Shown: positions 41,929 through 51,663, counted from the first letter of the stretch. The stretch is DNA of 64,000 bases from an uncultured Eubacteriales bacterium (GCA_949283695.1 CASDTX010000025.1:62001-126000); one strand, 5' to 3'. Notes: generated by a model from the letters alone, not told the origin. Program-made: numbers and translations.

Positions 41929-42894
41929 ATGGAGAAGAAGTATGACGTGATTGCTATGGGAGAGCTCCTGATCGATTTCCCAATGAACGGCCAGAGCGAG
42001 CAGGGAAACAACCTGTTCGAGGCCTGCCCGGGAGGGGCGCCGTGCAATGTGCTTGCACTTCTGAACAAAATGGGGAAGAAGACGGCATTCGTGGGGAAAG
42101 TCGGACGCGACCAGTTCGGGACACTTCTGAAAAATACAATTGCCGAGGCGGGAATTGATGCTTCCCATCTGATGATGGATGAGAAGGTGAACACTACACT
42201 GGCGTTTGTCCATACATTTCCGGACGGGGACCGGGAGTTCTCGTTCTACCGCAATCCGGGGGCTGATATGATGCTTGCCGAGGAGGAGGTAGACCCGGAA
42301 TTTATAAAGGATGCAAGAATCTTCCATTTCGGAACTCTGTCTATGACCCATGACGGCGTGCGCGCAGCTACGAAGAAAGCAGTAGAAGCAGCGAAGGAGG
42401 GGGGATGTCTGATTTCCTTTGATCCGAACTTAAGACCTCCGCTGTGGAGTACGCTGGAGCTGGCGAAGGAGCAGATGGAATATGGATTCAGCAAGTGTGA
42501 TATTCTGAAGATATCAGACAATGAGATCCAGTTCGTGTCCGGCAGAGAAGACTATGATGAGGGAATTGCATATCTTCAGGAGAAGTATCAGATCCCGCTG
42601 ATTCTGCTGACAATGGGCAGGGACGGAAGCCGCGCTTATTATAAGGGGATGCGCGTGGAGCGCCCGGGATTCTCTGTGAAGACGATTGAGACCACAGGAG
42701 CGGGAGATACCTTTGGCGGAAGTTCGCTGAATTACATTCTGGAACATGAGTTTGATAATCTGACAGAAGAACAGCTCGGCGAACTGCTTACATTCGCGAA
42801 TGCGGCGGCAGCCATTGTGACAACGAAAAAGGGCGCCATCAAGGCCATGCCGGCGCACGAAGAGGTGATGGATCTGATCCGTCAGTATGAGTAA
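41929..42894 (+). CDS. PfkB-family carbohydrate kinase, probable fructokinase
   Basis: 321 residues. The start VIAMGELLIDF, the sugar loop GGAPCNVLALLNKMG near 33, SFDPNLRPPLW near 163 and the anion-hole/catalytic TTGAGDTFGG near 257 match bacterial fructokinases. AAAGGAGG precedes the ATG. It would phosphorylate fructose released from sucrose by the GH13 enzyme of the locus that starts 1.2 kb on. 2-keto-3-deoxygluconate or ribose as substrate cannot be fully excluded. Confidence 0.92.
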   Translation: MEKKYDVIAMGELLIDFPMNGQSEQGNNLFEACPGGAPCNVLALLNKMGKKTAFVGKVGRDQFGTLLKNTIAEAGIDASHLMMDEKVNTTLAFVHTFPDGDREFSFYRNPGADMMLAEEEVDPEFIKDARIFHFGTLSMTHDGVRAATKKAVEAAKEGGCLISFDPNLRPPLWSTLELAKEQMEYGFSKCDILKISDNEIQFVSGREDYDEGIAYLQEKYQIPLILLTMGRDGSRAYYKGMRVERPGFSVKTIETTGAGDTFGGSSLNYILEHEFDNLTEEQLGELLTFANAAAAIVTTKKGAIKAMPAHEEVMDLIRQYE

Positions 42895-42929
42895 CGGACG
42901 GAATTCGGTCAGAAATGAATATGGTGTCA

Positions 42930-42956
42930 GTGCTGCCCCCCTTTGTACACCGACGC
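42930..42956 (-). repeat. Repeat A copy after the fructokinase gene
   Basis: Minus strand GCGTCGGTGTACAAAGGGGG, then GCAGCAC: the whole repeat with three extra bases in the G-run. Confidence 0.8.
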
Positions 42957-42971
42957 CGGCGGAAATAGAAG

Positions 42972-43012
42972 AAGGACGGGAGAAGCGGTCAGCTGCGCTC
43001 CCGTCCTTTTTC
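42972..43012. terminator. Terminator between fructokinase and AraC genes
   Basis: AAGGACGGGAG (42972-42982) pairs perfectly with CTCCCGTCCTT (42998-43008), followed by TTTCT; it can serve both converging genes. Confidence 0.85.
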
Positions 43013-43032
43013 TGAAATACGATTGCCGGGGG

Positions 43033-43896
43033 CTATTTGTTCCCTATGGCCCGAATCCGGTTCTTGTTCCGCCACTCCCGCGGTGAGATCCCGTAGATGT
43101 GTTTGAACGCCCGGGAGAAATGCAGCTGATTCGGGTAGCCTACTGCGTTGCCGATATCTCCCACAGACAGAGAAGTCAGCTTCAGCAGCTCTGCGGCTTT
43201 CACCATTCGGTAGTTCATGAGGAACTCCTGAGGCGACTTGCCGATGGTCTCCTTGAAGATCCTTCCGAAGTAGCTGCGGTTCAGCCCGCAGACTTCTGCA
43301 ATCTTTTCGATCGAGATATCGTTCTGGAAATTTTGTTCAATAAATGCCAGCGCTTCTTTGATATAGAAGTCACGCATCTTCCCCTGGGCAGAAGTACGCA
43401 TGGACGCAGAAGAGCGGGACAGATAATCAATAAACAGATAAAGATGACCGATCAGGTGGAAGGGAGACTCATTTCTGTGCTCCACCATATACAGCATTTC
43501 ATTTTTCATATTCTCCCGCAGATCTTTGGAGTGGGCGTGATAGACCGGGGAATCCATCGACAGCCCCGCTATTTCTACAATCTCTTTGGCTCTGAGTCCG
43601 TCGAATTCCAGCCAGGCATATTCCCAGGGAAGGTTCGAATCAGCTACATAGGTATTGATCTGACGGGGAAAGAGCATAAAGCCCTGACCGCTCCGAATCT
43701 GGTAGACATGGGTGTTCCCTTTCGAATCATCTGCGAAAAGCTGGCCTGTGCCAGAGAGGACATAGTGGAACAGAAAATGATCTCTGGCTGCGGGCCCGAA
43801 CGAGTGGGCGGGGCTGCACTGCTCCTTCCCGAACTGATAGAGTCCCAGATCCACAAAATTTTCATTAGGAAATACAGAAAATATTAGATCACTCAT
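43033..43896 (-). CDS. AraC-family regulator of the sugar locus
   Basis: 287 residues from the ATG that follows AAGGAGCG. An N-terminal cupin sensor (FHYVLSGTGQLF, GQGFMLFPRQINTYVAD) is followed by two helix-turn-helix motifs (ISIEKIAEVCGLNRSYFGRIFKE-type, then SVGDIGNAVGYPNQLHFSRAFK). It is the MsmR/RafR type that activates divergent sugar uptake genes on binding an alpha-galactoside. The importer operon starts 200 bases away on the other strand. Confidence 0.93.
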   Translation of the reverse strand: MSDLIFSVFPNENFVDLGLYQFGKEQCSPAHSFGPAARDHFLFHYVLSGTGQLFADDSKGNTHVYQIRSGQGFMLFPRQINTYVADSNLPWEYAWLEFDGLRAKEIVEIAGLSMDSPVYHAHSKDLRENMKNEMLYMVEHRNESPFHLIGHLYLFIDYLSRSSASMRTSAQGKMRDFYIKEALAFIEQNFQNDISIEKIAEVCGLNRSYFGRIFKETIGKSPQEFLMNYRMVKAAELLKLTSLSVGDIGNAVGYPNQLHFSRAFKHIYGISPREWRNKNRIRAIGNK

Positions 43897-43942
43897 ATAA
43901 AAAACGCTCCTTAATCGTGAATTGTACATTGAGTATATCTAT

Positions 43943-43972
43943 AATATAGCAAAATGCGACTATACTTGGCAA
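43943..43972 (-). promoter_or_regulatory. Promoter of the araC-type gene
   Basis: Minus strand TTGCCA (43972-43967) and TATATT (43948-43943), spacer 18 bases. Confidence 0.55.
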
Positions 43973-44021
43973 TATAAAAACAGAAATCGCATAGAGATAT
44001 AAAATAAGGGATATAGCGGTA

Positions 44022-44050
44022 TTTATATACGCATTATGGAATGTTATAAT
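44022..44050 (+). promoter_or_regulatory. Promoter of the sugar importer operon
   Basis: TATAAT (44045-44050) with a weak -35 TTTATA (44022-44027) at 17 bases. A weak -35 is expected for a promoter that needs an activator such as the divergent AraC protein. Confidence 0.6.
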
Positions 44051-44096
44051 TGTCTCAGCAACAGCAAAAGGCTAAAAGGAAGGAGCTGAAACTATT

Positions 44097-45380
44097 ATGA
44101 GAAGGAAAAAAGCGATCAGTGCAGTACTTGCAGCGTCCATGCTTGCGGCAGTCATTCTTCCGGGATGCGGTTCGGATGAGAACAGCGGCAAAACGGAGAT
44201 TGAGATCCTGCAGTACAAGCCGGAGGCGGCAACGTACTTCGACCAGGTGGAAGAACAGTTCAATGCGACTCATGATGACATCCACCTGACCATCAGTTCT
44301 CCGAACGATGCGAGCACGATCATGAGGACCAGGTTCGTCCGTGAGGACTATCCGGACATCATCGGCATAGGGGGAGATATCAACTATTCGTATTATGTCG
44401 ATGCGGATATCCTGTCAGACGTATCTGACTATCCGGGGCTGGCTGATATCAAGGACTCCTATGTGGATATCCTTGAGGCCCTTGAGATCACTCCGAAGGA
44501 CGGTACATACGGTGTGCCTTATGTGGCGAACGCGGCGGGAATCCTCTATAACAGAGACATGTTCGAAGAGCATGGATGGGAGATCCCGGAATCATGGGAT
44601 GAACTGATAGCACTCTGTGAAGAGATCCAGGCAGAGGGAATCCTGCCGTTCTATTTCGGATTCCGTGACACGTGGACCTGTCTGGCGCCCTGGAACTCCC
44701 TGGCGGTGGATCTCGCGCCGGCAGATACCTGCCAGAATGTGAATGCAGGCGAGACGACCTTTTCGGAGGAGTATGTAGAAGTGGCAGAGAAATGTATGGA
44801 GCTGGTCAGCTACGGGCCGGCTGATCCGTTCGCATACGGTTACAATGATGCATGTACTGCATTTGCAAACGGCGAGTCTGCGATGTACCCGATCGGAAGC
44901 TATGCAGTGCCGCAGATCTTGTCTGTAAACCCGGATATGAACATCGATTCATTCGTGACACCGGGAAATGACGACCCGTCCGGCAATACATTAAACTCAG
45001 GTGTTGACCTGATGTTCGCGGTGACCGCTGAGTGTGAAAATAAGGACGCGGCTTATGAAGTTCTCGATTTCCTGCTGGAGGATGCGAATATTCAGGCTTA
45101 TATCGACGACCAGAACGCGGTTCCGTGCAAGGAGGGCGACTTTGAACTTGCGCCCATGCTTGACGGTATGCTGCCGTTTATTGAGTCCGGCAATATGACG
45201 GACTATCAGGATCACTACTATCCGTCAGAGATGGCGGCGGACGCACTCATTCAGACATTCCTCATTAACAAGGATGTGGATGCGTTCCTGAGTGATTTCG
45301 ATACACGCTGGCAGAGATATAACAGGGATATCATCCGTGCGGTTCAGGAATACAACGAAGAGCACGGAATTTCCGAATAG
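44097..45380 (+). CDS. Sugar ABC transporter substrate-binding lipoprotein
   Basis: 427 residues. The signal peptide ends in a lipobox (ILPGC, Cys near 24). The body has the family 1 solute-binding fold (YFDQVEEQFNATHDDI, GVPYVANAAGILYNRDMFEEHG). It should bind alpha-galactosides such as raffinose or melibiose outside the membrane, judged by the alpha-galactosidase downstream. The ribosome site is GGAAGGAG. First gene of a six-gene run to 54.4 kb. Confidence 0.93.
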   Translation: MRRKKAISAVLAASMLAAVILPGCGSDENSGKTEIEILQYKPEAATYFDQVEEQFNATHDDIHLTISSPNDASTIMRTRFVREDYPDIIGIGGDINYSYYVDADILSDVSDYPGLADIKDSYVDILEALEITPKDGTYGVPYVANAAGILYNRDMFEEHGWEIPESWDELIALCEEIQAEGILPFYFGFRDTWTCLAPWNSLAVDLAPADTCQNVNAGETTFSEEYVEVAEKCMELVSYGPADPFAYGYNDACTAFANGESAMYPIGSYAVPQILSVNPDMNIDSFVTPGNDDPSGNTLNSGVDLMFAVTAECENKDAAYEVLDFLLEDANIQAYIDDQNAVPCKEGDFELAPMLDGMLPFIESGNMTDYQDHYYPSEMAADALIQTFLINKDVDAFLSDFDTRWQRYNRDIIRAVQEYNEEHGISE

Positions 45381-45399
45381 GAAAGGAGCGGGGCAGATT

Positions 45400-46272
45400 A
45401 TGAAGAAAATAAATGACAGTAAGCGGACATATATGCTGATTACAATACCGATCCTGGCGCTGTTTGTCTGCTTCAACACAGTACCGCTGATCCGCGGTGT
45501 GATCTACAGCTTTACGAACTTTAAAGGATTTGGTACATATGATTTTGTAGGATTCCGCAATTATCTGGATCTTTTCACAGATCCGAGAATCGGCAGCTCT
45601 TATCTGTTTACCATTAAACTGGCGATCGTTTCTACGATCGTGACGAACGTGATCAGCCTGATTCTGGCGCTCGGCTTAAACAGCAAGATCAAGGGGAAGA
45701 CATTCCTGAGAGCAGCTTACTTCGTGCCGAACGTACTTGGGGCACTGGTAGTCGGATACATTTTCCAGTACCTGTTTACCTACATCCTTCCGGGGCTTGG
45801 CAACGCTCTCGGAATCGACGCGCTGAGCGGAAGTATGCTGTCCAGCAAGAGCACAGCATGGATCGCGATTGTGATCGTGTGTGCATGGCAGTCCATCGCG
45901 ATGAACACAATCATTTACATCTCCGGTCTTCAGACAGTGCCGGAAGATGTATATGAGGCGGGCGATCTGGACGGAGCTACCGGATGGAAGAAGTTTAAAT
46001 ACCTTACATTCCCGCTGATCATCCCGTTCTTCACCATCAACATGGTTCTGTGCGTCAAGAACTTCCTGATGGTATTCGATCAGATCATGGCTATGACAAA
46101 AGGCGGTCCGGAACAGAGTACAGAGTCGATCTCCTACCTGATCTATAACAACGGTCTGTCAGGCGGAAGCTTCGGATATCAGAGCGCGAACGCGGTTGTA
46201 TTCTTCATCGTGATCGTGGCGATCTCCGTAGCACAGATGACGATATCAAGTAAGAAGGAGGAACAGTTATAA
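45400..46272 (+). CDS. Sugar ABC transporter permease (MsmF/RafF type)
   Basis: 290 residues from the ATG with GAAAGGAG upstream; a longer frame inside the previous gene is rejected. Six membrane segments; the EAA loop is YEAGDLDGATGWKKFKYLTFPL near 186-207. Forms the channel with the next protein, whose start overlaps its stop (TAATG). Confidence 0.95.
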   Translation: MKKINDSKRTYMLITIPILALFVCFNTVPLIRGVIYSFTNFKGFGTYDFVGFRNYLDLFTDPRIGSSYLFTIKLAIVSTIVTNVISLILALGLNSKIKGKTFLRAAYFVPNVLGALVVGYIFQYLFTYILPGLGNALGIDALSGSMLSSKSTAWIAIVIVCAWQSIAMNTIIYISGLQTVPEDVYEAGDLDGATGWKKFKYLTFPLIIPFFTINMVLCVKNFLMVFDQIMAMTKGGPEQSTESISYLIYNNGLSGGSFGYQSANAVVFFIVIVAISVAQMTISSKKEEQL

Positions 46273-47114
46273 TGTATGAGAAAATGAAAGCAAGAGTAAA
46301 CTGGCCAATAACGATCCTTCTGTTTATCGGACTGCTCACCGTAGCGTTCCCGCTGTATATGACGATTGTCATTGCGTTCAAACAGCCGTCTGAGATGACA
46401 AACAGTATCTCCGGTATCCTGTCGCTGCCTGCTTCCTGGAGCTTAAGCAACTTCGCGCAGGCTATGGAACTGACAGATTTCTGGCGGTCCCTGGGGAACA
46501 GCCTTCTGGTGACAGTCAGCACGGTGGTCCTGTGTATGCTCCTGCACTCCCTGATGGGATATGCAGTTGGAAGAAACAAAGCGCACAGCAAGGTTTATAA
46601 CCTGGTTTATCTGTTCATCGTGAGCGGTATGTTCGTTCCGTTTGCGATCCTGATGATGCCTCTGGCAAAGCAGACAGCAGAGATGCATCTTGATAATTGG
46701 GCTGGCGTTATCCTTCTTTATGTGGTATTCTATATGCCGATGAACTTACTTCTTTATACAGGATACCTTGTAAATATCCCGATCGCACTTGAAGAAGCGG
46801 CGAGAGTGGACGGAGCAAGCACATGGCGGACATTCTGGAAGATTATTTTCCCGATTATGAAGCCTATGCACGCGACAGTTGCAGTTATCACAGCTCTGGC
46901 AGTCTGGAATGACGTAATGACTCCATTGATCATCATGTCAGGAAAGGGCCAGAATACGCTGCCGCTGGCACAGCTGACGTTCCAGACACAGTTCGGCACG
47001 AACTACAATCTGGCCTTTGCGTCTTACCTGCTGGCTCTGATCCCGATCATCATCTTCTATGTGATCTGCCAGAAACAGATCATCAACGGAGTGGTAAACG
47101 GCGCTGTGAAATAA
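46272..47114 (+). CDS. Sugar ABC transporter permease (MsmG/RafG type)
   Basis: 280 residues with six membrane segments and the EAA loop EEAARVDGASTWRTFWKIIFP near 178. It is the second channel subunit. No ATPase gene follows, so a shared MsmK/UgpC-type ATPase elsewhere on the chromosome must power this importer, as is common in Firmicutes. Confidence 0.95.
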   Translation: MYEKMKARVNWPITILLFIGLLTVAFPLYMTIVIAFKQPSEMTNSISGILSLPASWSLSNFAQAMELTDFWRSLGNSLLVTVSTVVLCMLLHSLMGYAVGRNKAHSKVYNLVYLFIVSGMFVPFAILMMPLAKQTAEMHLDNWAGVILLYVVFYMPMNLLLYTGYLVNIPIALEEAARVDGASTWRTFWKIIFPIMKPMHATVAVITALAVWNDVMTPLIIMSGKGQNTLPLAQLTFQTQFGTNYNLAFASYLLALIPIIIFYVICQKQIINGVVNGAVK

Positions 47115-47147
47115 GTGGGCCCCGATGCGCATCCGCGCGTCTTTCAC

Positions 47148-47191
47148 GGGCGGGTGTTTGTGCAATGAAGTACATTCACCTGCCCATTTTT
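47148..47191 (+). terminator. Terminator after the permease gene
   Basis: GGGCGGGTG (47148-47156) and CACCTGCCC (47177-47185) pair with one mismatch, followed by ATTTTTTAT. Alpha-galactosidase transcription beyond it would be reduced or separately started. Confidence 0.75.
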
Positions 47192-47293
47192 TATATCGGT
47201 TCCGTCTTCTGAGCGAATATAAAAAGCACTCCGCATGCGGTGAAGTAAGCGAAACACTATGGTTAAATAATAATAGATCAGGAGAGACAGACT

Positions 47294-49477
47294 ATGAGCA
47301 TAGTATATGATGAGGCGCAGAGAACGATCACTCTGCACACGAAGAACACAACTTATCAGATGCAGGTAGACAAGTACGGCTTCCTGCTGCATCTCTATTA
47401 CGGAAAGACAGCCGAAGGCTGTATGGATTATCTGCTGACATATTATGACCGGGGATTTTCCGGCAATCCTTATGATGCCGGAAATGACAAAACCTATTCC
47501 ATGGATTCCCTGCCCCAGGAGTTCCCCTCACTGGGAACCGGCGATTACCGTACTCCTGCATGTATTATTAAGAATACGGATCATACGTACAGCAGTGATT
47601 TCCGCTATGACAGCCATTCAATAAAAGCAGGCAAATACGCATTGGAGAAGCTTCCGGCCGTGTATGCAGATGACGAAGAAGCACAGACGCTGGAGGTGGT
47701 CCTTAAGGATCGTGTGACCGGTGTACAGGCAGTTCTGCTCTACGGGGTACTCCCGGAGTATGATGTGATTACCCGCAGCGTAAGGATCATCAATTCCAGC
47801 AATGGACATATTTCTGTGAAGAAGCTGGCTCCGGCCTGCCTGGATATGGTTGGCGGGCAGTATGATTTCCTGACGTTTTACGGACGGCATGCAATGGAGA
47901 GAAATCTTCAGAGAATGCCCATCGGACACGGCGTACAGAAGATCGGCAGCCTGAGAGGATCCTCCAGCCATCAGTACAATCCGGCGGTCATTATGGCGGA
48001 GCATGAGGCGACAGAGGACGCCGGAAGCTGTTACGCGATGGCGTTTGTATACAGCGGAGGATTCCAGAGCGAGGCAGGCCAGGATCAGTATTATCAGACA
48101 AGACTGCTGATGGGATTTTCTGAGGAGCAGTTCGCGTATCCGCTGAATGCCGGGGAAGAGTTTCAGTCTCCGGAAGTGATCATGAGTTATTCTTCGGAAG
48201 GACTTGGGAAACTGTCCCAGAATCTGCACCGCTGTATGCGGACGCATCTGTGCCGCGGCAAGTATAAAGAAATTGTCAGACCGATCTTGCTAAACAGCTG
48301 GGAGGCATCTTATTTTGATTTCTCGGGTGAATCTCTTCTGAACCTTGCGTCAGAAGCGGCGAAACTTGGAATAGAGATGTTTGTGCTGGACGACGGATGG
48401 TTCGGAAAACGCGACAGCGAACTGCGGGGCCTGGGTGACTGGAGGGTCAACGAGGAGAAGCTGGGATGTACGCTGGGCGAACTGATCGAGAAGATCAATG
48501 CCATGGGACTGAAATTCGGGATCTGGATCGAACCGGAGATGGTCAATGAAGACAGCGATCTCTACCGGGAGCATCCGGACTGGGCATTCGTGATCCCGGG
48601 ACGGCGCCCGAACCGTTCCAGACATCAGCTTGTGCTCGATTTCTCGAGAAAAGAAGTCGTAGATCACATCTACAATCAGATCTGCGCAGTACTGGACCAG
48701 GGAAATGTAGAATATATCAAATGGGATATGAACCGGAGTATTGCAGATGTATATTCTGCTACGGCAGACAGCCAGGGCCGTGTGCTTCACGATTATGTGC
48801 TGGGACTCTATGATTTCCTCGAGAGGCTGGTAACCCGGTATCCGAATATCCTGATCGAGGGATGCAGCGGCGGCGGCGGACGGTTTGACGCAGGAATGCT
48901 CTACTATACACCGCAGATCTGGTGCAGTGACAATACAGACCCCATCGACAGGCTGGAGATCCAGTATGGAACATCATTTATCTATCCAGCATCCTGCATG
49001 GGCGCACATGTGTCAGCGTCGCCGAACCACCAGACGGAGAGAATCACGCCCATGAAGACGAGGGGGACAGTGGCTCTCGCGGGGACTTTCGGATATGAGC
49101 TGAACCTGAATGTGCTGAGCGATGAGGAGAAGGAGGAAATCCGCCGGCAGATCGCAGAGTATAAGAAGTTTGCCGCTTTGGTACAGCGCGGAGTTTATTA
49201 CCGCCTGACGAATCCGCAGACGGATAATCAGGGCGCCTGGGAATTCGTCTCTGAAGATCAGAGAGAAGCGCTGGTGCAGGTAGTCGGTATCAAGAAGCAC
49301 GCGAATATGACAGTGGATTATATCAAGGTAAAAGGGTTGAAAGAAAATACAATGTACCGCGAGACCTCTACAGGCAAGCTGTATAATAGTACAGCGCTCA
49401 GAGAAGCGGGCGTGCCGAAGCCAGTGCTGCACGGCGAATACCAGGCATATCAGTGGCACTTTATGCAGGAAGATTAA
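47294..49477 (+). CDS. Alpha-galactosidase, GH36
   Basis: 727 residues, a normal cytoplasmic GH36 enzyme without signal peptide. An N-terminal beta-sandwich precedes the TIM barrel; FVLDDGWFGKRD near 365, the nucleophile Asp in KWDMNRSI near 477, and the acid/base Asp in WCSDNTDPIDRLEIQYG near 550 are all present. It frees galactose from melibiose, raffinose or stachyose after uptake. AGGAGAG lies just before the ATG. Followed by a GH13 enzyme that can use the sucrose left over. Confidence 0.95.
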   Translation: MSIVYDEAQRTITLHTKNTTYQMQVDKYGFLLHLYYGKTAEGCMDYLLTYYDRGFSGNPYDAGNDKTYSMDSLPQEFPSLGTGDYRTPACIIKNTDHTYSSDFRYDSHSIKAGKYALEKLPAVYADDEEAQTLEVVLKDRVTGVQAVLLYGVLPEYDVITRSVRIINSSNGHISVKKLAPACLDMVGGQYDFLTFYGRHAMERNLQRMPIGHGVQKIGSLRGSSSHQYNPAVIMAEHEATEDAGSCYAMAFVYSGGFQSEAGQDQYYQTRLLMGFSEEQFAYPLNAGEEFQSPEVIMSYSSEGLGKLSQNLHRCMRTHLCRGKYKEIVRPILLNSWEASYFDFSGESLLNLASEAAKLGIEMFVLDDGWFGKRDSELRGLGDWRVNEEKLGCTLGELIEKINAMGLKFGIWIEPEMVNEDSDLYREHPDWAFVIPGRRPNRSRHQLVLDFSRKEVVDHIYNQICAVLDQGNVEYIKWDMNRSIADVYSATADSQGRVLHDYVLGLYDFLERLVTRYPNILIEGCSGGGGRFDAGMLYYTPQIWCSDNTDPIDRLEIQYGTSFIYPASCMGAHVSASPNHQTERITPMKTRGTVALAGTFGYELNLNVLSDEEKEEIRRQIAEYKKFAALVQRGVYYRLTNPQTDNQGAWEFVSEDQREALVQVVGIKKHANMTVDYIKVKGLKENTMYRETSTGKLYNSTALREAGVPKPVLHGEYQAYQWHFMQED

Positions 49478-49497
49478 GATACGGGGGAAAGAAGAAC

Positions 49498-51663
49498 ATG
49501 GCAAAGAAATCAAGAGCTGCCAGAAAGAAACAGGCGGCGGCAAATACCAAAACAGCAGGAAACGTAAAAGCAGCGGAAGAAGCAAAGGCAAAAGCAGAGG
49601 CCGAGGCTGCTGCGAAGAAAGCGGAAGAAGAAGCGAAAGCAAAGGCTGAAGCTGAGGCAGCCGCGAAGAAGGCGGAAGAAGAAGCGAAAGCAAAGGCCGA
49701 AGCCGAGGCAGCCGCGAAGAAGGCGGAAGAAGAGGCAAAGGCGAAGGCTGAAGCCGAGGCAGCCGCGAAGAAGGCGGAAGAAGAGGCAAAGGCGAAGGCT
49801 GAAGCCGAGGCAGCTGCGAAGAAGAAAGAGGAAGAGGATCGGATCTTTGCAGAGCGGTTAAGCCGTCATCACGACGAGCTGCGCTGGCTGTACATGGAAT
49901 TATACGGCAATGACGATATGTTTGCAGAGCTGTGCGACCAGATGAAGCATTATTATGATGAGCGGAATGAGAAGCTGAAACAGCTGGATACAGAGCGTGA
50001 AGCAGAAGGGGAATGGTACCGCAAGAGAGAGATGCTCGGCATGATGATGTATATCGACAATTTTGCCGGCAATATCAAAGGGGTTCAGGAGAAGCTCTCC
50101 TACCTTGAGAAATGTAACGTGAATTATGTCCATCTGATGCCATTTCTGGATTCCCCCAAGGGACGTTCGGACGGCGGCTATGCGGTCGCTGATTTCCGCA
50201 AGGTGAAACCGGATCTGGGCACCATGGATGATCTTGCAGAACTGGCGGAAAAGTGCCATGACAAAGGGATCAGCCTGTGTATGGATTTCGTTATGAATCA
50301 TACATCTGAGGATCACGAGTGGGCAGTAAAGGCACGCCAGGGAGACGGTGAGTATATGAGCCGCTATTTCTTCTATGCGGATCCAACCATCCCGGAGGCG
50401 TATGAGAAGACAGTTCCGCAGGTATTTCCGACGACAGCACCGGGCAATTTCACGTATCTGCCGGAAATGGGACACTATGTAATGACTACATTTTATCCGT
50501 ATCAGTGGGATCTGAACTACTCCAATCCGCGCGTGTTCAATGAGATGATGTATAATTTCCTTTATCTTGCCAATCAGGGAATGGACATTATCCGTATTGA
50601 TGCAGTTCCTTATATCTGGAAAGAACTGGGGACAAACTGCAGAAATCTTCCGCAGGTACATACGATTGTCCGTATGATGCGCATGATCGGCGAGATCGTC
50701 TGCCCGGGCATCGTACTGCTCGGGGAAGTTGTGATGGAGCCGGATAAGGTGGCGCCGTATTTCGGCACAGTGGAGAAGCCGGAATGCCATATGCTCTACA
50801 ATGTGACTACCATGGCGACCACATGGAACACGGTTGCGACGAGAGATATCAGGCTATTGAGAAAGCAGATGGATATTGTGTGCGCACTTCCGCGGGAGTA
50901 CACATTCCTCAATTATCTGAGATGCCATGATGACATCGGCTGGGGACTGGACTATGACACGCTGAAAGGCTGGGGCATGGAGGAAGTGCCTCACAAGAAA
51001 TATCTGAATGATTACTTCCAGGGCAAGACAGAAGGAAGCGTCAGCCGCGGCGAGCTCTACAATGAGGATCTGGTAACCGGGGATGCAAGGTTCTGTGCTA
51101 CAACAGCGTCGATGTGCGGCGTTGAGAGTGCCGGATTCGAGCAGAACGAAGAAAAGATGGATTGGGCGATCACCAAGGATGTTATGCTGCATGCATATAT
51201 GTTTACCCAGTCTGGAATCCCGATGCTGTACAGCGGCGATGAGATCGGACAGGTGAACGATTATACCTACAAAGAGGATCCTGAGAAGGCACCGGATTCC
51301 CGTTATATTCACAGAGGCAAATTTAACTGGGAACTGGTAGACAACATCGAGGATGGACAGAGTGTGCAGGGCCGGATCTTCCATGCACTGGATGATCTTG
51401 AGGCGATCCGCAGAAACGAGGCAGTGTTCAATGCTGACGCGGAAGTCTGGACGAAAGACTACAGTGATCAGTCGATTCTCTGGGTTGTCAGAAGGGCAGG
51501 AAATGAAGAACTTCATGCAGTATTTAACTTCAGCGATTACCCGAAGACGATCTGGATGCCGGAGACGGCAGAGTATACCAATCTTCTGACCGGCAGCACA
51601 GGGGAAGTGACCACGGCAGATCTGCCGGGATGGGGATTCCTGTGGATGAAGAAAGCGCTGTAG
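49498..51663 (+). CDS. Amylosucrase-type GH13 enzyme with N-terminal Ala/Lys/Glu repeat
   Basis: 721 residues from the ATG after GGGGGAAAG. Residues 24-108 are five 17-residue repeats (KAEEEAKAKAEAEAAAK), predicted to form one long charged helix. The rest is close to amylosucrases (GH13_4): YIDNFAGNIKGVQEKL, SDGGYAVADFRKV, WDLNYSNPRVF. Catalytic blocks are DFVMNHT, GMDIIRIDAV (nucleophile Asp), LLGEVVM (acid/base Glu) and LRCHDDIGW. It should split sucrose, making glucan or glucose plus fructose, after the alpha-galactosidase has trimmed raffinose. No signal peptide, so the enzyme is intracellular. Sucrose hydrolase rather than glucan synthesis is possible. Confidence 0.9.
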   Translation: MAKKSRAARKKQAAANTKTAGNVKAAEEAKAKAEAEAAAKKAEEEAKAKAEAEAAAKKAEEEAKAKAEAEAAAKKAEEEAKAKAEAEAAAKKAEEEAKAKAEAEAAAKKKEEEDRIFAERLSRHHDELRWLYMELYGNDDMFAELCDQMKHYYDERNEKLKQLDTEREAEGEWYRKREMLGMMMYIDNFAGNIKGVQEKLSYLEKCNVNYVHLMPFLDSPKGRSDGGYAVADFRKVKPDLGTMDDLAELAEKCHDKGISLCMDFVMNHTSEDHEWAVKARQGDGEYMSRYFFYADPTIPEAYEKTVPQVFPTTAPGNFTYLPEMGHYVMTTFYPYQWDLNYSNPRVFNEMMYNFLYLANQGMDIIRIDAVPYIWKELGTNCRNLPQVHTIVRMMRMIGEIVCPGIVLLGEVVMEPDKVAPYFGTVEKPECHMLYNVTTMATTWNTVATRDIRLLRKQMDIVCALPREYTFLNYLRCHDDIGWGLDYDTLKGWGMEEVPHKKYLNDYFQGKTEGSVSRGELYNEDLVTGDARFCATTASMCGVESAGFEQNEEKMDWAITKDVMLHAYMFTQSGIPMLYSGDEIGQVNDYTYKEDPEKAPDSRYIHRGKFNWELVDNIEDGQSVQGRIFHALDDLEAIRRNEAVFNADAEVWTKDYSDQSILWVVRRAGNEELHAVFNFSDYPKTIWMPETAEYTNLLTGSTGEVTTADLPGWGFLWMKKAL
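49567..49821 (+). repeat. Five tandem 51-bp repeats coding an Ala/Lys/Glu helix
   Basis: Five consecutive 51-base units code KAEEEAKAKAEAEAAAK (the first has KAA). Third-position differences are few, so the array expanded recently or is kept uniform. Copy number may differ between strains. Confidence 0.92.

Noticed and set aside
49567-49821. Possible CRISPR-like or satellite array
   Set aside because: 51-bp units keep frame and encode a regular Ala/Lys/Glu repeat; no spacers.
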